From NCBI RefSeq assembly GCF_913773995.1, contig NZ_CAJYES010000162.1, positions 1 through 40,137 of the forward strand: 40,137 bases of DNA. Direction: 5' to 3'. Of this stretch, positions 15,937 to 23,324 are shown in pieces; position 1 is the first letter of the stretch; each line of letters opens with the position of its first letter. The notes below the pieces were generated by a model. The model ran no database searches and had not been told where the DNA came from. It saw only the letters and a list, made by a program, of their open reading frames with translations. The position numbers and the translations under genes are program-made. The DNA is from an uncultured Pseudacidovorax sp. (lineage in GTDB: Bacteria; Pseudomonadota; Gammaproteobacteria; Burkholderiales; Burkholderiaceae_C).

Positions 15937-17670
15937 ATGTCCATGTTGCCGATGAACGGCGAATCGCCGACCCCACGCTCCTACCGGCATGCGGCCCGCG
16001 GCCCGGTGCCGGCCATCGTCGGTGACCGGGCCCTGCACGAAGCGGCCGCCCTGAATCCGCGGCAGAGGCTGCGGCGGCTGCTGTGGGCCAGCCTGCTCGA
16101 TCCGGGCAATGCCAGCAACTGGCAGCGCGTCTTCGACCGCGCGGTGGCCTGGACCATCGGCGCGAACCTGGTCGTGGCCCTGCTGGAGGCGGCGGCGGCC
16201 CTGCCCGAATCGGCCCGGCACTGGCTGCACCTGTTCGATGCGGTGTCGCTCGCCGTGTTCATCCTCGAGTACGGGCTGAGGCTCTATACGGCCCCCGAAG
16301 ATCCGGCATTCGCGGCGGCGCCGCGTCCGCGTCTGGCCTTCTTCAGCAGTCCCTATGCACTGCTGGACCTGATCGCCATCCTGCCCAGCCTGCTGCATGC
16401 CTTCGTGCCCATCGATCTGCGCGTGCTGCGGGTCTTCCGGCTGTTGCGGATCCTGAAGCTGTTCCGCTTCCTCGTGCCGGCGGTCAACGAGTTCAACCAG
16501 CTCAATGCCGGCCGCAGCCTGCGGCAGCGGGTCCATGCGCTGGTCTTTGCCAGTCCGTACAGCGGCAAGCTGCACGGCTACTTCGACTTCGTGATCGCCG
16601 CCTGCGTGCTGGTGTCCGTGGTGGCCGTGATCCTGGAGTCGGTGCACTGGATCCAGTACCGCTTCCACCTGGAACTCGTGGTGGTCGACATCGTGGTGGT
16701 GTCGGTGTTCACGCTGGAGTTCTGGCTGCGGCTGTACGGCTGCGTCGAGGAGCCGGGCTACGAAGGGCCGCTGCTGGGTCGCCTGCGCCAGGCCCGCAGC
16801 CCGGGCATGCTGATCGACCTGCTGGCGATCCTGCCCTTCTTCGTGGAGGCGTTCTTCAACTATGTGCTGGATCTGCGCTTCCTGCGTGTGTTCCGCCTGT
16901 TGCGTCTGCTCAAGCTCACGCGCTACACCGACGCGACGCGCACGCTGGCCAAGGTGATCGGCCGCGAATGGCCGGTCATGGCGGCCGCGGCCTTCATCAT
17001 GGGGCTGCTGGTCATCCTCACGGCGAGCCTGGGCTACGTCTTCGAGCATGACGCCCAGCCCGACAAGTTCGAGAACATCCCGCAGTCGATCTACTGGGCG
17101 GTGATCACCCTGGCCTCGGTCGGCTATGGCGACATCACGCCGGTGACGCCGGCCGGCCGTACCGTGACCATCGTGCTGGCGCTGATCGGCATCGGCATCT
17201 TCGCCATTCCGGCGGCCCTGCTGTCCTCGGCGTTCTCCGACCAGCTGCACAAGGAGCGGGACGCGCTGCGTCAGGAGCTGTTCGACATGCTGGCCGACGG
17301 AAAGCTGTCGGAGGAAGAGGCCGAGATCGTCAACCGCGAGGCCAAGCGCCTGCACCTGTCGGCGGAAGACGTGGAGGTGCTGATGCAGGAGGCCCGGCGG
17401 GCGCGGGAGATCGCCACCGATCTGTCGAAGCTGCCGCTGCACGTCATTGCCGCGGACACCGACCATGCCATCGAGCACTTCAAGTCCTTGCTGTGCGACA
17501 TCCGCAAGCTCTCGCTGATGACCGACTGCGCGAAGTTCGCCCACGTCGCCCGCGTGGCCGGGCGGCTCACCGATGCGGAGTGGCAGGCCTGGGAGTGCAT
17601 TCGCGGGCCGTCGGCGTCCGTGCAGGCGGCGGACGCAGCGGCAGTCCAGGACAGCAGCAAGCGGTCGTAG
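15937..17670 (+). CDS. voltage-gated potassium channel with two tandem voltage-sensor domains and one pore
   Basis: 577 residues. First voltage sensor: S1 about 66-90, S2 about 98-119 (FILEYGLRLY), S3 about 138-155 (LLDLIAILP), S4 161-178 with Arg162, Arg165, Arg168, Arg171, Lys174, Arg177 at every third position. Second sensor: S1 215-239, S2 244-268 (TLEFWLRLY), S3 288-305 (LIDLLAILP), S4 312-329 with Arg314, 317, 320, 323, Lys326, Arg329. One pore follows: S5 about 345-368, filter TLASVGYGD (391-399), S6 about 407-432, then a charged 145-residue cytoplasmic tail rich in helices. Ordinary bacterial Kv channels have one sensor per pore. The two S3-S4 units are so alike that an internal duplication is likely. 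The GYGD filter indicates K+ selectivity. Confidence 0.9.
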   Translation: MSMLPMNGESPTPRSYRHAARGPVPAIVGDRALHEAAALNPRQRLRRLLWASLLDPGNASNWQRVFDRAVAWTIGANLVVALLEAAAALPESARHWLHLFDAVSLAVFILEYGLRLYTAPEDPAFAAAPRPRLAFFSSPYALLDLIAILPSLLHAFVPIDLRVLRVFRLLRILKLFRFLVPAVNEFNQLNAGRSLRQRVHALVFASPYSGKLHGYFDFVIAACVLVSVVAVILESVHWIQYRFHLELVVVDIVVVSVFTLEFWLRLYGCVEEPGYEGPLLGRLRQARSPGMLIDLLAILPFFVEAFFNYVLDLRFLRVFRLLRLLKLTRYTDATRTLAKVIGREWPVMAAAAFIMGLLVILTASLGYVFEHDAQPDKFENIPQSIYWAVITLASVGYGDITPVTPAGRTVTIVLALIGIGIFAIPAALLSSAFSDQLHKERDALRQELFDMLADGKLSEEEAEIVNREAKRLHLSAEDVEVLMQEARRAREIATDLSKLPLHVIAADTDHAIEHFKSLLCDIRKLSLMTDCAKFAHVARVAGRLTDAEWQAWECIRGPSASVQAADAAAVQDSSKRS

Positions 17671-17696
17671 GGCCGTGCCAGCGGGCCCGGACGCCG

Positions 17697-18392
17697 CTAC
17701 ACGCGTCCGCTCACCGGGATCGCCGCGCCATGGATGGCGCGCGCCGCGTCCGAGGCCAGGAAGGCGATCACATCGGCCAGGGCCTGTGGCGCCACCCAGC
17801 GTGCGAAGTCGGCATCGGGCATGGACTGGCGGTTGTCCGGCGTGTCGATGATCGAGGGCAGCACGCAGTTGACGCGGATGCCCTGGTCCTTCAGTTCCGC
17901 CGACATCGACTCGGTCAGGCGGACCAGCGCGCTCTTGGCCGCGCTGTAGGCGCCCATCTGCGCACCGCCGCGCGCGGCGGCGCCCGCGCCCACGGTCACG
18001 ATCTGGCCGCCGCCCTGCTTGAGCAGCAGCGGCACGGTGGCCGCGGCCACATGCAGCAGCGAGCGGGCGTTCAGGTCCATCAGGAAGTCCCAGGTCGCGG
18101 CGCTGGTCTCGTGCACCGCTTCGCCCATGCGGAAGCCGCCGGCGATGTGGCAGACGGTGTGCAGGCCGCCCATGCGCGCCACGGCTTCGCCGATGCGCTG
18201 CGCGACCTGTTGTCGATCGGCCAGGTCGACCGTCACGTTCAGCACGGCGTCGCCATCGGGCAGGGCGCCGCTCTGGCGGTCCAGCAGGATGAGCCTGGCG
18301 CCCCGGTCCTGGAATGTCTGCGCCACGGCGCGGCCGAGCTGGCCGGAGGCGCCGGTGATCAGCACCACCCGCTGCGCGTTCTGTGCATTCAT
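17697..18392 (-). CDS. short-chain dehydrogenase, quinonoid dihydropteridine reductase-like
   Basis: 231 residues from ATG 18392 (complement). It is a classical SDR: LITGASGQLGRAV for NAD(P), Tyr/Lys of the YSAAK motif, and a late substrate loop reading LPSIIDTPDNRQSMPDADF followed by ARW. Animal quinonoid dihydropteridine reductase has a near-identical loop (LP, then DTPxNRxSMPxADFxxW) and also the AGG after the fourth strand, seen here as HIAGGF. It is the last gene of an operon with phenylalanine hydroxylase and pterin carbinolamine dehydratase, 10 bp after phhA. I infer that it reduces the quinonoid dihydropterin back to the tetrahydro form. A general SDR role remains possible. Confidence 0.7.
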   Translation of the reverse strand: MNAQNAQRVVLITGASGQLGRAVAQTFQDRGARLILLDRQSGALPDGDAVLNVTVDLADRQQVAQRIGEAVARMGGLHTVCHIAGGFRMGEAVHETSAATWDFLMDLNARSLLHVAAATVPLLLKQGGGQIVTVGAGAAARGGAQMGAYSAAKSALVRLTESMSAELKDQGIRVNCVLPSIIDTPDNRQSMPDADFARWVAPQALADVIAFLASDAARAIHGAAIPVSGRV

Positions 18393-18402
18393 GGATGTGC
18401 CT

Positions 18403-19305
18403 TCAAACCTTGGGTGCGGAACGACGCGCCGCGTGGTAGCGGCCCGTGCCGCGGGTGAGGACCGCGTCGGTGGCCAGCACGTCGCCCGGCTCGTGCTCTG
18501 GCGCACCGGCCAGACGCTGATAGAGCGGCGCAAAGTCGATGCGGGCCAGCTCCAGCAGTTCGTCCAGGTGACCCAGCACGAAGTAGGTCTCCTGGAAGTC
18601 GTCGATGCGGTAGTGCGTCTGCATCACCCGCGCCAGCTCGAAGCGGATGCGGTTGGGCGAGTCGTCCTCGACGGCGAAGCGGGTCTCGCTGGCGGACGAG
18701 GCGATGCCGGCGCCATAGATGCGCAGGCCGTCGCTCTGCTGCACCAGGCCGAACTCCACCGTGTACCAGTAGACCCGGGCCAGCTTCTCCAGCATGCCCA
18801 GGCGGTTGGCCTTGAGGCCGCCTTCGCCGTAGGCCTGGATGTAGTCGGCGATGACCGGGTTCATCAGCATGGGCACATGGCCGAACACGTCGTGGAAGAC
18901 GTCGGGCTCTTCCAGGTAGTCCAGCTCATGCGGCTTGCGGATGAACTGGCCGGCCGGAAAGCGGCGGTTGGCCAGGTGCTCGAAGAACACGTCGTCGGGC
19001 ACCAGGCCCGGCACGGCCACCACCTCCCAGCCAGTGCGTGCGCGCAGCACCCTGGACATCTGCGCGAAGTCGGGAATCTGCTCCGGGCCGATGGGCAGGT
19101 CCTGCATGCCGCGGATGAATTCGTCGCACGCGCGGCCGGGTAGCAAGCGGCTCTGGCGTTCGAAGAGCGTGCGCCACACGCCATGCTCCTCGGCGGTGTA
19201 GCGGCCCCAGTCCTGGTCGATGGTCCAGTCGGGCCGCGCAGGGGCGTGTTCTGTCCCCGCCGCCAGGCCATGCTTGGCCGGCGCGGTGTCGGTGGTCTGC
19301 AGCAT
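18403..19305 (-). CDS. phhA: phenylalanine 4-monooxygenase
   Basis: 300 residues, the usual length of the bacterial enzyme. The non-heme iron ligands are visible as His138 and His143 in FHDVFGHVP and Glu184 in YWYTVEFGL, the same spacing as in the Chromobacterium enzyme. It hydroxylates phenylalanine to tyrosine using O2 and a tetrahydropterin. It sits between phhB (9-bp gap) and the dihydropteridine-reductase-like SDR, so the operon carries the hydroxylase and both steps of cofactor recycling, and hpd for the next stage of tyrosine breakdown. The C-terminal tail after residue 280 is Arg-rich and not conserved. Confidence 0.96.
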   Translation of the reverse strand: MLQTTDTAPAKHGLAAGTEHAPARPDWTIDQDWGRYTAEEHGVWRTLFERQSRLLPGRACDEFIRGMQDLPIGPEQIPDFAQMSRVLRARTGWEVVAVPGLVPDDVFFEHLANRRFPAGQFIRKPHELDYLEEPDVFHDVFGHVPMLMNPVIADYIQAYGEGGLKANRLGMLEKLARVYWYTVEFGLVQQSDGLRIYGAGIASSASETRFAVEDDSPNRIRFELARVMQTHYRIDDFQETYFVLGHLDELLELARIDFAPLYQRLAGAPEHEPGDVLATDAVLTRGTGRYHAARRSAPKV

Positions 19306-19314
19306 GGCGGGCTC

Positions 19315-19650
19315 CTAGGTGGAGGAGGCGGGGGCGCGGGCGCCCAGGGCGTTGGCCAGCCGGTCCATCAGGCCGGCCATCTCGATGTCCTTGGCCGAGA
19401 GGCCGTTGGCATCGTGCGTGGTCAGGGTGACCTGCACGCGGTTGTAGACGTTGAACCATTCGGGGTGGTGGTTCATGCGCTCCGCATGCAGCGCGACCTG
19501 GGCCATGAAGCCGAAGGCGGCCACGAAGTCGCCGAAGACGAATTCGCGCACGATCAGGCCGCCGCGCTCCGGTGCATGGCGCCACCGCGGCAGCGTGGCG
19601 AGCTGCGCCGCGAGCGCGTCGCCGTCGAGACGGACGGGCGCTGCGCTCAC
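19315..19650 (-). CDS. phhB: pterin-4a-carbinolamine dehydratase
   Basis: 111 residues, standard for the family. The start is a GTG at 19650 (complement) that overlaps the hpd stop as GTGA, so translation is coupled. The catalytic His-rich segment is [18 protein letters not shown], followed by [17 protein letters not shown], both diagnostic. It dehydrates the 4a-hydroxy-tetrahydropterin made by PhhA to the quinonoid dihydropterin. No in-frame ATG is available nearby upstream of the conserved core. Confidence 0.93.
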   Translation of the reverse strand: MSAAPVRLDGDALAAQLATLPRWRHAPERGGLIVREFVFGDFVAAFGFMAQVALHAERMNHHPEWFNVYNRVQVTLTTHDANGLSAKDIEMAGLMDRLANALGARAPASST

Positions 19651-20756
19651 GCGGCTTCCTTCTCGGCGGCCTTGTCGTCCACCTTCAGCACGCCGCGGTT
19701 GATCTGGTCGCGCTCCAGCGACTCGAACAGGGCTTTGAAATTGCCCTCGCCGAAGCCTTCGCGGTAGTCGCCCTTGCGCTCGATGAATTCGAAGAAGACC
19801 GGGCCCAGGGTGGGCTCCGAGAAGATCTGCAGCAAGAGGCGCGGCTGGCCGCCTTCGGTGGTGCCGTCGAGCAGGATGCCGCGGGCCTGCAGCTCGCCCA
19901 CGGGCTGGCCGTGACCGGGCAGGCGCTTTTCGAGGTTCTGGTAGTAGATGTCGTTGGGCGCCGTCAGCAGCGGCACCCCGGCCATCTGCAGGCGGTCGAT
20001 GGAGTCGAGCAGGTTGTCCGTCAGCAGGGCGATGTGCTGGATGCCCTCGCCGTTGAACTGCATCAGGAACTCCTCGATCTGGCCGCCGCCCTGGCGCGAC
20101 TCCTCGTTGAGCGGAATGCGCACGAGGCCATCGGGCGCGGTCATGGCCTTGGAGGTGAGGCCGGTGTATTCGCCACTGATGTCGAAGTAGCGGATCTCGC
20201 GGAAGTTGAAGAGCTTGCTGTAGAAGTCTGCCCAGTAGCTCATGCGGCCGCGGTAGACGTTGTGCGTCAGGTGGTCCACCACCTGGAAGCCATGGCCCTT
20301 GGGATGGCGGTCCACGCCCGGCAGGAACTCGAAGTCGATGTCGTAGATGGACTTGCCGTCCTCGTAGCGATCGATCAGGTACAGCGGCGCGCCGCCGATG
20401 CCCTTGATGGCCGGCAGGCGCAGCTCCATGGGACCGGTGGCGATCTCGACGGGCTGGGCGCCCTGCTCCAGGGCGCGCTTGTAGGCCAGATGCGAGTCCT
20501 TCACGCGGAAGGCGAGGCCGCAGGCGGAGGGACCATGCTCGGCGGCGAAGTAGGCGGCCGGGCTGCGCGGCTCGCGGTTGACGATGAAGTTGATGCCGCC
20601 CTGGCGGTAGAGCAGCACGTCCTTGGAGCGGTGCTTGGCCACCAGCGTGAAGCCCATCTTCTCGAACACCGGCTCCAGGACATTCGGCGTGGGCGAGGCG
20701 AACTCGACGAATTCGAAGCCGCACAGGCCCATGGGGTTGTCGAAGAGGTCGGACAT
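19647..20756 (-). CDS. hpd: 4-hydroxyphenylpyruvate dioxygenase
   Basis: 369 residues. It has the two vicinal-oxygen-chelate domains of the family, with iron ligands His162 (VVDHLTHNV), His241 ([12 protein letters not shown]) and Glu323 ([10 protein letters not shown]), and the C-terminal [13 protein letters not shown] helix. It converts 4-hydroxyphenylpyruvate to homogentisate, the step after tyrosine transamination. It is the first gene of the operon, and its stop overlaps phhB. The homogentisate dioxygenase and maleylacetoacetate isomerase genes are not in this window; the FAH-family gene at 33872 is in another operon. Confidence 0.97.
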   Translation of the reverse strand: MSDLFDNPMGLCGFEFVEFASPTPNVLEPVFEKMGFTLVAKHRSKDVLLYRQGGINFIVNREPRSPAAYFAAEHGPSACGLAFRVKDSHLAYKRALEQGAQPVEIATGPMELRLPAIKGIGGAPLYLIDRYEDGKSIYDIDFEFLPGVDRHPKGHGFQVVDHLTHNVYRGRMSYWADFYSKLFNFREIRYFDISGEYTGLTSKAMTAPDGLVRIPLNEESRQGGGQIEEFLMQFNGEGIQHIALLTDNLLDSIDRLQMAGVPLLTAPNDIYYQNLEKRLPGHGQPVGELQARGILLDGTTEGGQPRLLLQIFSEPTLGPVFFEFIERKGDYREGFGEGNFKALFESLERDQINRGVLKVDDKAAEKEAA

Positions 20757-21059
20757 ATCGGCTCCAGATTCGTGGGGGTGGACGGAAAGGCTCTACTGTA
20801 GGCAGAGGGCCGCGCACTTATCCTGCAATTTCCGGAGCGATTGCGACTGGGATCAATGATTTCCTGCGAATTCGGGGGTAGAGGAGCTTTTCTGAAGCGC
20901 GATTGGTCGACGCTGTGCAGGGAAGGCGCTTGGCCGGGTCGGTGCCGCGCGGCATTCATCTGCCGATTGCGGCGCTGCGTGGGTGCCGTGCGTGGGCGGC
21001 CATTGCAAGTTGGCCTCAGCGTGGAACGCGAGGCCCCCCGCGGTGACCGACGCTGATGT
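20757..21059. promoter_or_regulatory. upstream region of the hpd operon with a spaced direct repeat
   Basis: 303 bp with no convincing gene. TCCTGCAATTTCCGG at 20821-20835 and TCCTGCGAATTCGGG at 20862-20876 share 11 of 15 bases, and their starts are 41 bp apart, close to four helical turns. They lie 65-120 bp before the hpd start, a suitable place for an operator of an aromatic-amino-acid regulator, though none is encoded beside it. The rest toward vapC shows nothing I recognise. Confidence 0.35.
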
Positions 21060-21470
21060 TCAGCGGCGGGCGCCCACCCAGTTTTCGATCTGCAAGGCTG
21101 GCACCCGCTCGAACTCCGACACGTTGTTCGTGACCAGCACCAGCCCTTCGCTGCGGGCGTGGGCCGCGATGTGGAGATCGTTGACGCCGATGGGTTGCCC
21201 CTGCTTTTCGAGGGCCGCGCGGATCGCGCCGTAGTGCTGGGCGGCCTTGCCGCCATACGGCAGGACTTCGAGGCGGCTGCAGAAGTCCTCGACCGCCGCC
21301 AAATTCTGAAGCACCCGTTCGCTCTTTTGCGCGCCATGCAGAAGTTCTGCCATCGTGATGGACGAGATGGCCATGCGGTGCGCATTGGCATTGAAGGTCG
21401 ACAGCACCTCGACCGGCCGCCGCTTTAGTACGTAGATGACGGTGTTGGTGTCCAGCAAATAGTTGAGCAT
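21060..21470 (-). CDS. vapC: type II toxin, VapC-like PIN-domain ribonuclease
   Basis: 136 residues from ATG 21470 (complement); a GTG one codon earlier is possible. PIN-domain acids are visible: Asp7 in LLDTNTVIYVL, Glu42 in MAELLHG and Asp98 in GVNDLHIAAHA, with TNNVSEF near the end where the fourth acidic position lies. VapC proteins cut tRNA or rRNA and are held inactive by VapB. The start shares a base with the vapB stop (TGATG), so the two are coupled. Confidence 0.93.
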   Translation of the reverse strand: MLNYLLDTNTVIYVLKRRPVEVLSTFNANAHRMAISSITMAELLHGAQKSERVLQNLAAVEDFCSRLEVLPYGGKAAQHYGAIRAALEKQGQPIGVNDLHIAAHARSEGLVLVTNNVSEFERVPALQIENWVGARR

Positions 21471-21703
21471 CACAGCGCCTCACGCTCTGCCTGATGCTGG
21501 TCGGAGCGCTCGGCCATGAAGTCATCGCTGACGGCTGGACCTTCGAAGAAAAAGCTGTCCCAGACCTGGCCAACGGGAACGAGAATGCGTTCCGGGCCCC
21601 GGATCCTCACCTCGACCTTGTGAACCCCATCGGGCAGCCGGACATCCACGGGAAGGCGAACAGCCTGTGTTCGGTTGTTGATGAAGACGGTGCCGATGGA
21701 CAT
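21470..21703 (-). CDS. vapB: type II antitoxin, VapB-like
   Basis: 77 residues. The N terminus is an AbrB/SpoVT-type swapped-hairpin DNA-binding domain (IGTVFINNRTQAVRLP), and the acidic C-terminal tail (FFFEGPAVSDDFMAERSD) would wrap around VapC. A good ribosome site, GGGAGAA, lies just before the ATG at 21703 (complement). The gene is preceded by a palindrome that is probably its own operator. Confidence 0.92.
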   Translation of the reverse strand: MSIGTVFINNRTQAVRLPVDVRLPDGVHKVEVRIRGPERILVPVGQVWDSFFFEGPAVSDDFMAERSDQHQAEREAL

Positions 21704-21719
21704 GTTTGGTTCTCCCGTG

Positions 21720-21740
21720 GGTATATGGCAATCGTATACC
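21720..21740. promoter_or_regulatory. palindrome upstream of vapB, likely autoregulatory operator
   Basis: GGTATA (21720-21725) and TATACC (21735-21740) are perfect inverted arms separated by 9 bp, beginning 17 bp before the vapB start. GTATA-type palindromes at this place are usual VapBC operators, and the TATAC also fits an overlapping -10 element on the minus strand. Confidence 0.6.
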
Positions 21741-21803
21741 GCGGGCTTCGCGCTCGTCAAAAGGCGTCATTTCAGCCGCCTCCCCATTCGCCCCAGGGCG
21801 CCG

Positions 21804-21998
21804 GAGAACGCCCACGCACAGGCCCTGTCGGTCGATGGCACGCCGGTGCCAAGCCTGCACGTGGACGGCAACGACATGCGCTCGCTGATGGGCGGGCAGT
21901 ATCCTGCGCCCGGCATCACGCTCGGCCCGGCGCTGACCTTCGCTTGGCCGGCCGGCCAGCACCTGGCCCATACCCCACCCGTGGAGTCCCAACCATGA
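21804..21998 (+). pseudogene. C-terminal remnant of a FAD-dependent 3-ketosteroid-dehydrogenase/fumarate-reductase-like protein
   Basis: About 64 codons end at TGA 21996-21998. The translated end reads VDGTPVPSLHVDGNDM, then MGGQYPAPGITLGPALTF and WPAGQHLA, which matches the conserved FAD-binding C terminus of KstD-type flavoproteins (pattern DGxPIPGLYAxGNDM, MGGxYPGxGITLGPALTFGYIAGRH). No N-terminal or middle part exists: upstream lie the vapB promoter and vapBC on the other strand. The stop overlaps the glutathione S-transferase ATG as ATGA, so an intact two-gene operon probably existed before the loss. Confidence 0.75.
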
Positions 21999-22600
21999 AG
22001 ATCCTGTTCTCGCCCTTCTCCCCCTATGTGCGCAAGTGCATGGTCACTGCCCACGAACTCGGCCTGGATGGGCAGATCGAGCTGCTGCCCTCCAGTGCGC
22101 ATCCGCTCCAGCGCGACCAGTCCATCATCTCCCACAACCCGCTCGGCAAGGTGCCGACCTTCTTCACCGACGACGGTCAGGTGCTCTACGACAGCCGCGT
22201 GATCTGCGAGTACCTGGATGTGCAGGCAGGCCGTCGCCTGATCCCTGCCTCCGGCGCTTCCCGCTGGACCACGCTGACCTTGCAGTCGTTGGGAGACGGC
22301 ATGCTGGACGCGGCACTGCTCGCGCGCTATGAAGACGTGGCGCGGCCCGAATCAATCCGCTGGCCGGAATGGCGAGCCGCACAGCTCGACAAGATCGAAA
22401 CCTCACTGGCCCACCTCGATGCCCATCCGGACCTGCTCGCCGGCCGCGTGGACCTGGGTGCGCTGACCATCGGCTGTGCGCTGTGGTACCTCGACTTGCG
22501 CTTTCCGGATCTCGGCTGGCGCGAGCGCCACTCGCCAACGGCCAGTTGGTACGAAGCCTTCCGCCAGCGTCCCAGCATGGCAGCGAGCTGGTCGTTGTGA
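21995..22600 (+). CDS. glutathione S-transferase family protein
   Basis: 201 residues. The thioredoxin-like N-terminal domain starts MKILFSPFSPYVRKC with the Ser/Cys region where glutathione is bound, has the cis-Pro in GKVPTFFTDDG and the DSRVICEYLD motif; residues about 85-195 are the helical C-terminal domain. It begins inside the remnant flavoprotein frame and now lacks an intact partner upstream. The transcription source after the loss is unclear. Substrate unknown. Confidence 0.9.
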   Translation: MKILFSPFSPYVRKCMVTAHELGLDGQIELLPSSAHPLQRDQSIISHNPLGKVPTFFTDDGQVLYDSRVICEYLDVQAGRRLIPASGASRWTTLTLQSLGDGMLDAALLARYEDVARPESIRWPEWRAAQLDKIETSLAHLDAHPDLLAGRVDLGALTIGCALWYLDLRFPDLGWRERHSPTASWYEAFRQRPSMAASWSL

Positions 22601-22637
22601 CGCAGGAGGCGGGCGGCATCGCTCCGCAGGCGGGCAC

Positions 22638-22985
22638 TCAGTGCCGCATGGGATCGTGTCCCCAGTTCATCAGCGACTGGCGCCACGGCGTGTCGCGCAC
22701 CGACCCGTCCGGGCGCTGCGCCAGGTGCCGCTTCACATAGCCCACCACTTTGCGCATGTGCGCCAGGTCCCCCGCGGTCAAGTCGTCCGTCTTCTTGTGC
22801 AGCAGTCGCACGATGCGGCGGCCGGAGCGGTGGCCCACGGACTCACCCCCTGCGCCACCCTTGAAGCCGACGGTCTTCGACGCTTCCGTCTCCAGCCACT
22901 TCTCCAACTGGGCCGGCGTCATGTTCACGGCATGCTTGAACGCACGCACGATTTCCGATGCGTCATCGCTCTTCGGCTGCGACAT
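22638..22985 (-). CDS. DUF3140 family protein
   Basis: 115 residues. The conserved core is VNMTPAQLEKWLETEASKTVG, then GGESVGHRSGRRIVRLL, HMRKVVGYVKRHLAQRP, all hallmarks of DUF3140, a small basic protein family without a settled function. It lies 4 bp after the stop of the DUF2945 gene on the same strand, a pairing often seen in proteobacteria, and both are probably co-expressed. Confidence 0.88.
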   Translation of the reverse strand: MSQPKSDDASEIVRAFKHAVNMTPAQLEKWLETEASKTVGFKGGAGGESVGHRSGRRIVRLLHKKTDDLTAGDLAHMRKVVGYVKRHLAQRPDGSVRDTPWRQSLMNWGHDPMRH

Positions 22986-22989
22986 CGGC

Positions 22990-23199
22990 TCAGGCCTTCT
23001 TCAGCGCATCGGCATGGTGGATCGCCTTCTTGCCGGTCTTGCTGCTCTTGACCTCGTACTGAGGGTGGGCCGGTGAGGCCTTGGCTTCGTGCCCGGCCAC
23101 ATGGGCGGTATGCGTGACTTTGCGCACCACCTTGCCGGTGGTCTGCCCCTGGGAGGTATCCCACTTCACCTTGTCGCCCGTCTTGAGGCTGGATGTCAT
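22990..23199 (-). CDS. DUF2945 / hypervirulence-associated TUDOR-domain protein
   Basis: 69 residues from ATG 23199 (complement). The sequence KTGDKVKWDTSQGQTTGKVV opens an SH3/Tudor-like small barrel, followed by ASPAHPQYEVKSSKTGKKAIHHADALKK, typical of the family. An in-frame codon at 23232 would add 11 residues not seen in relatives. Function unknown; coupled to the DUF3140 gene. Confidence 0.88.
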   Translation of the reverse strand: MTSSLKTGDKVKWDTSQGQTTGKVVRKVTHTAHVAGHEAKASPAHPQYEVKSSKTGKKAIHHADALKKA

Positions 23200-23324
23200 C
23201 GTGCCGCTCCTGAAGTGCTGATTGGCGCTCAAGCTATCAGCGAGGCTGCACCCTGGTGTAGGCCGGCGCGCCGAGCGCGCGGCGGGTCAGATGGGCGGCA
23301 GGCCGCGGCCGCTAAAGTGGCCGC

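Noticed and set aside
14203-17544. Open minus-strand frame of 1113 codons across the AroE-like and channel genes
   Set aside because: It is antisense to two well-supported genes, with Gln/His/Arg/Gly-biased low-complexity translation typical of a shadow frame in GC-rich DNA.
20841-21056. 71-codon plus-strand frame between hpd and vapC
   Set aside because: Arg/Cys-rich translation, no ribosome site and no motif; also not the missing N-terminal part of the flavoprotein remnant.
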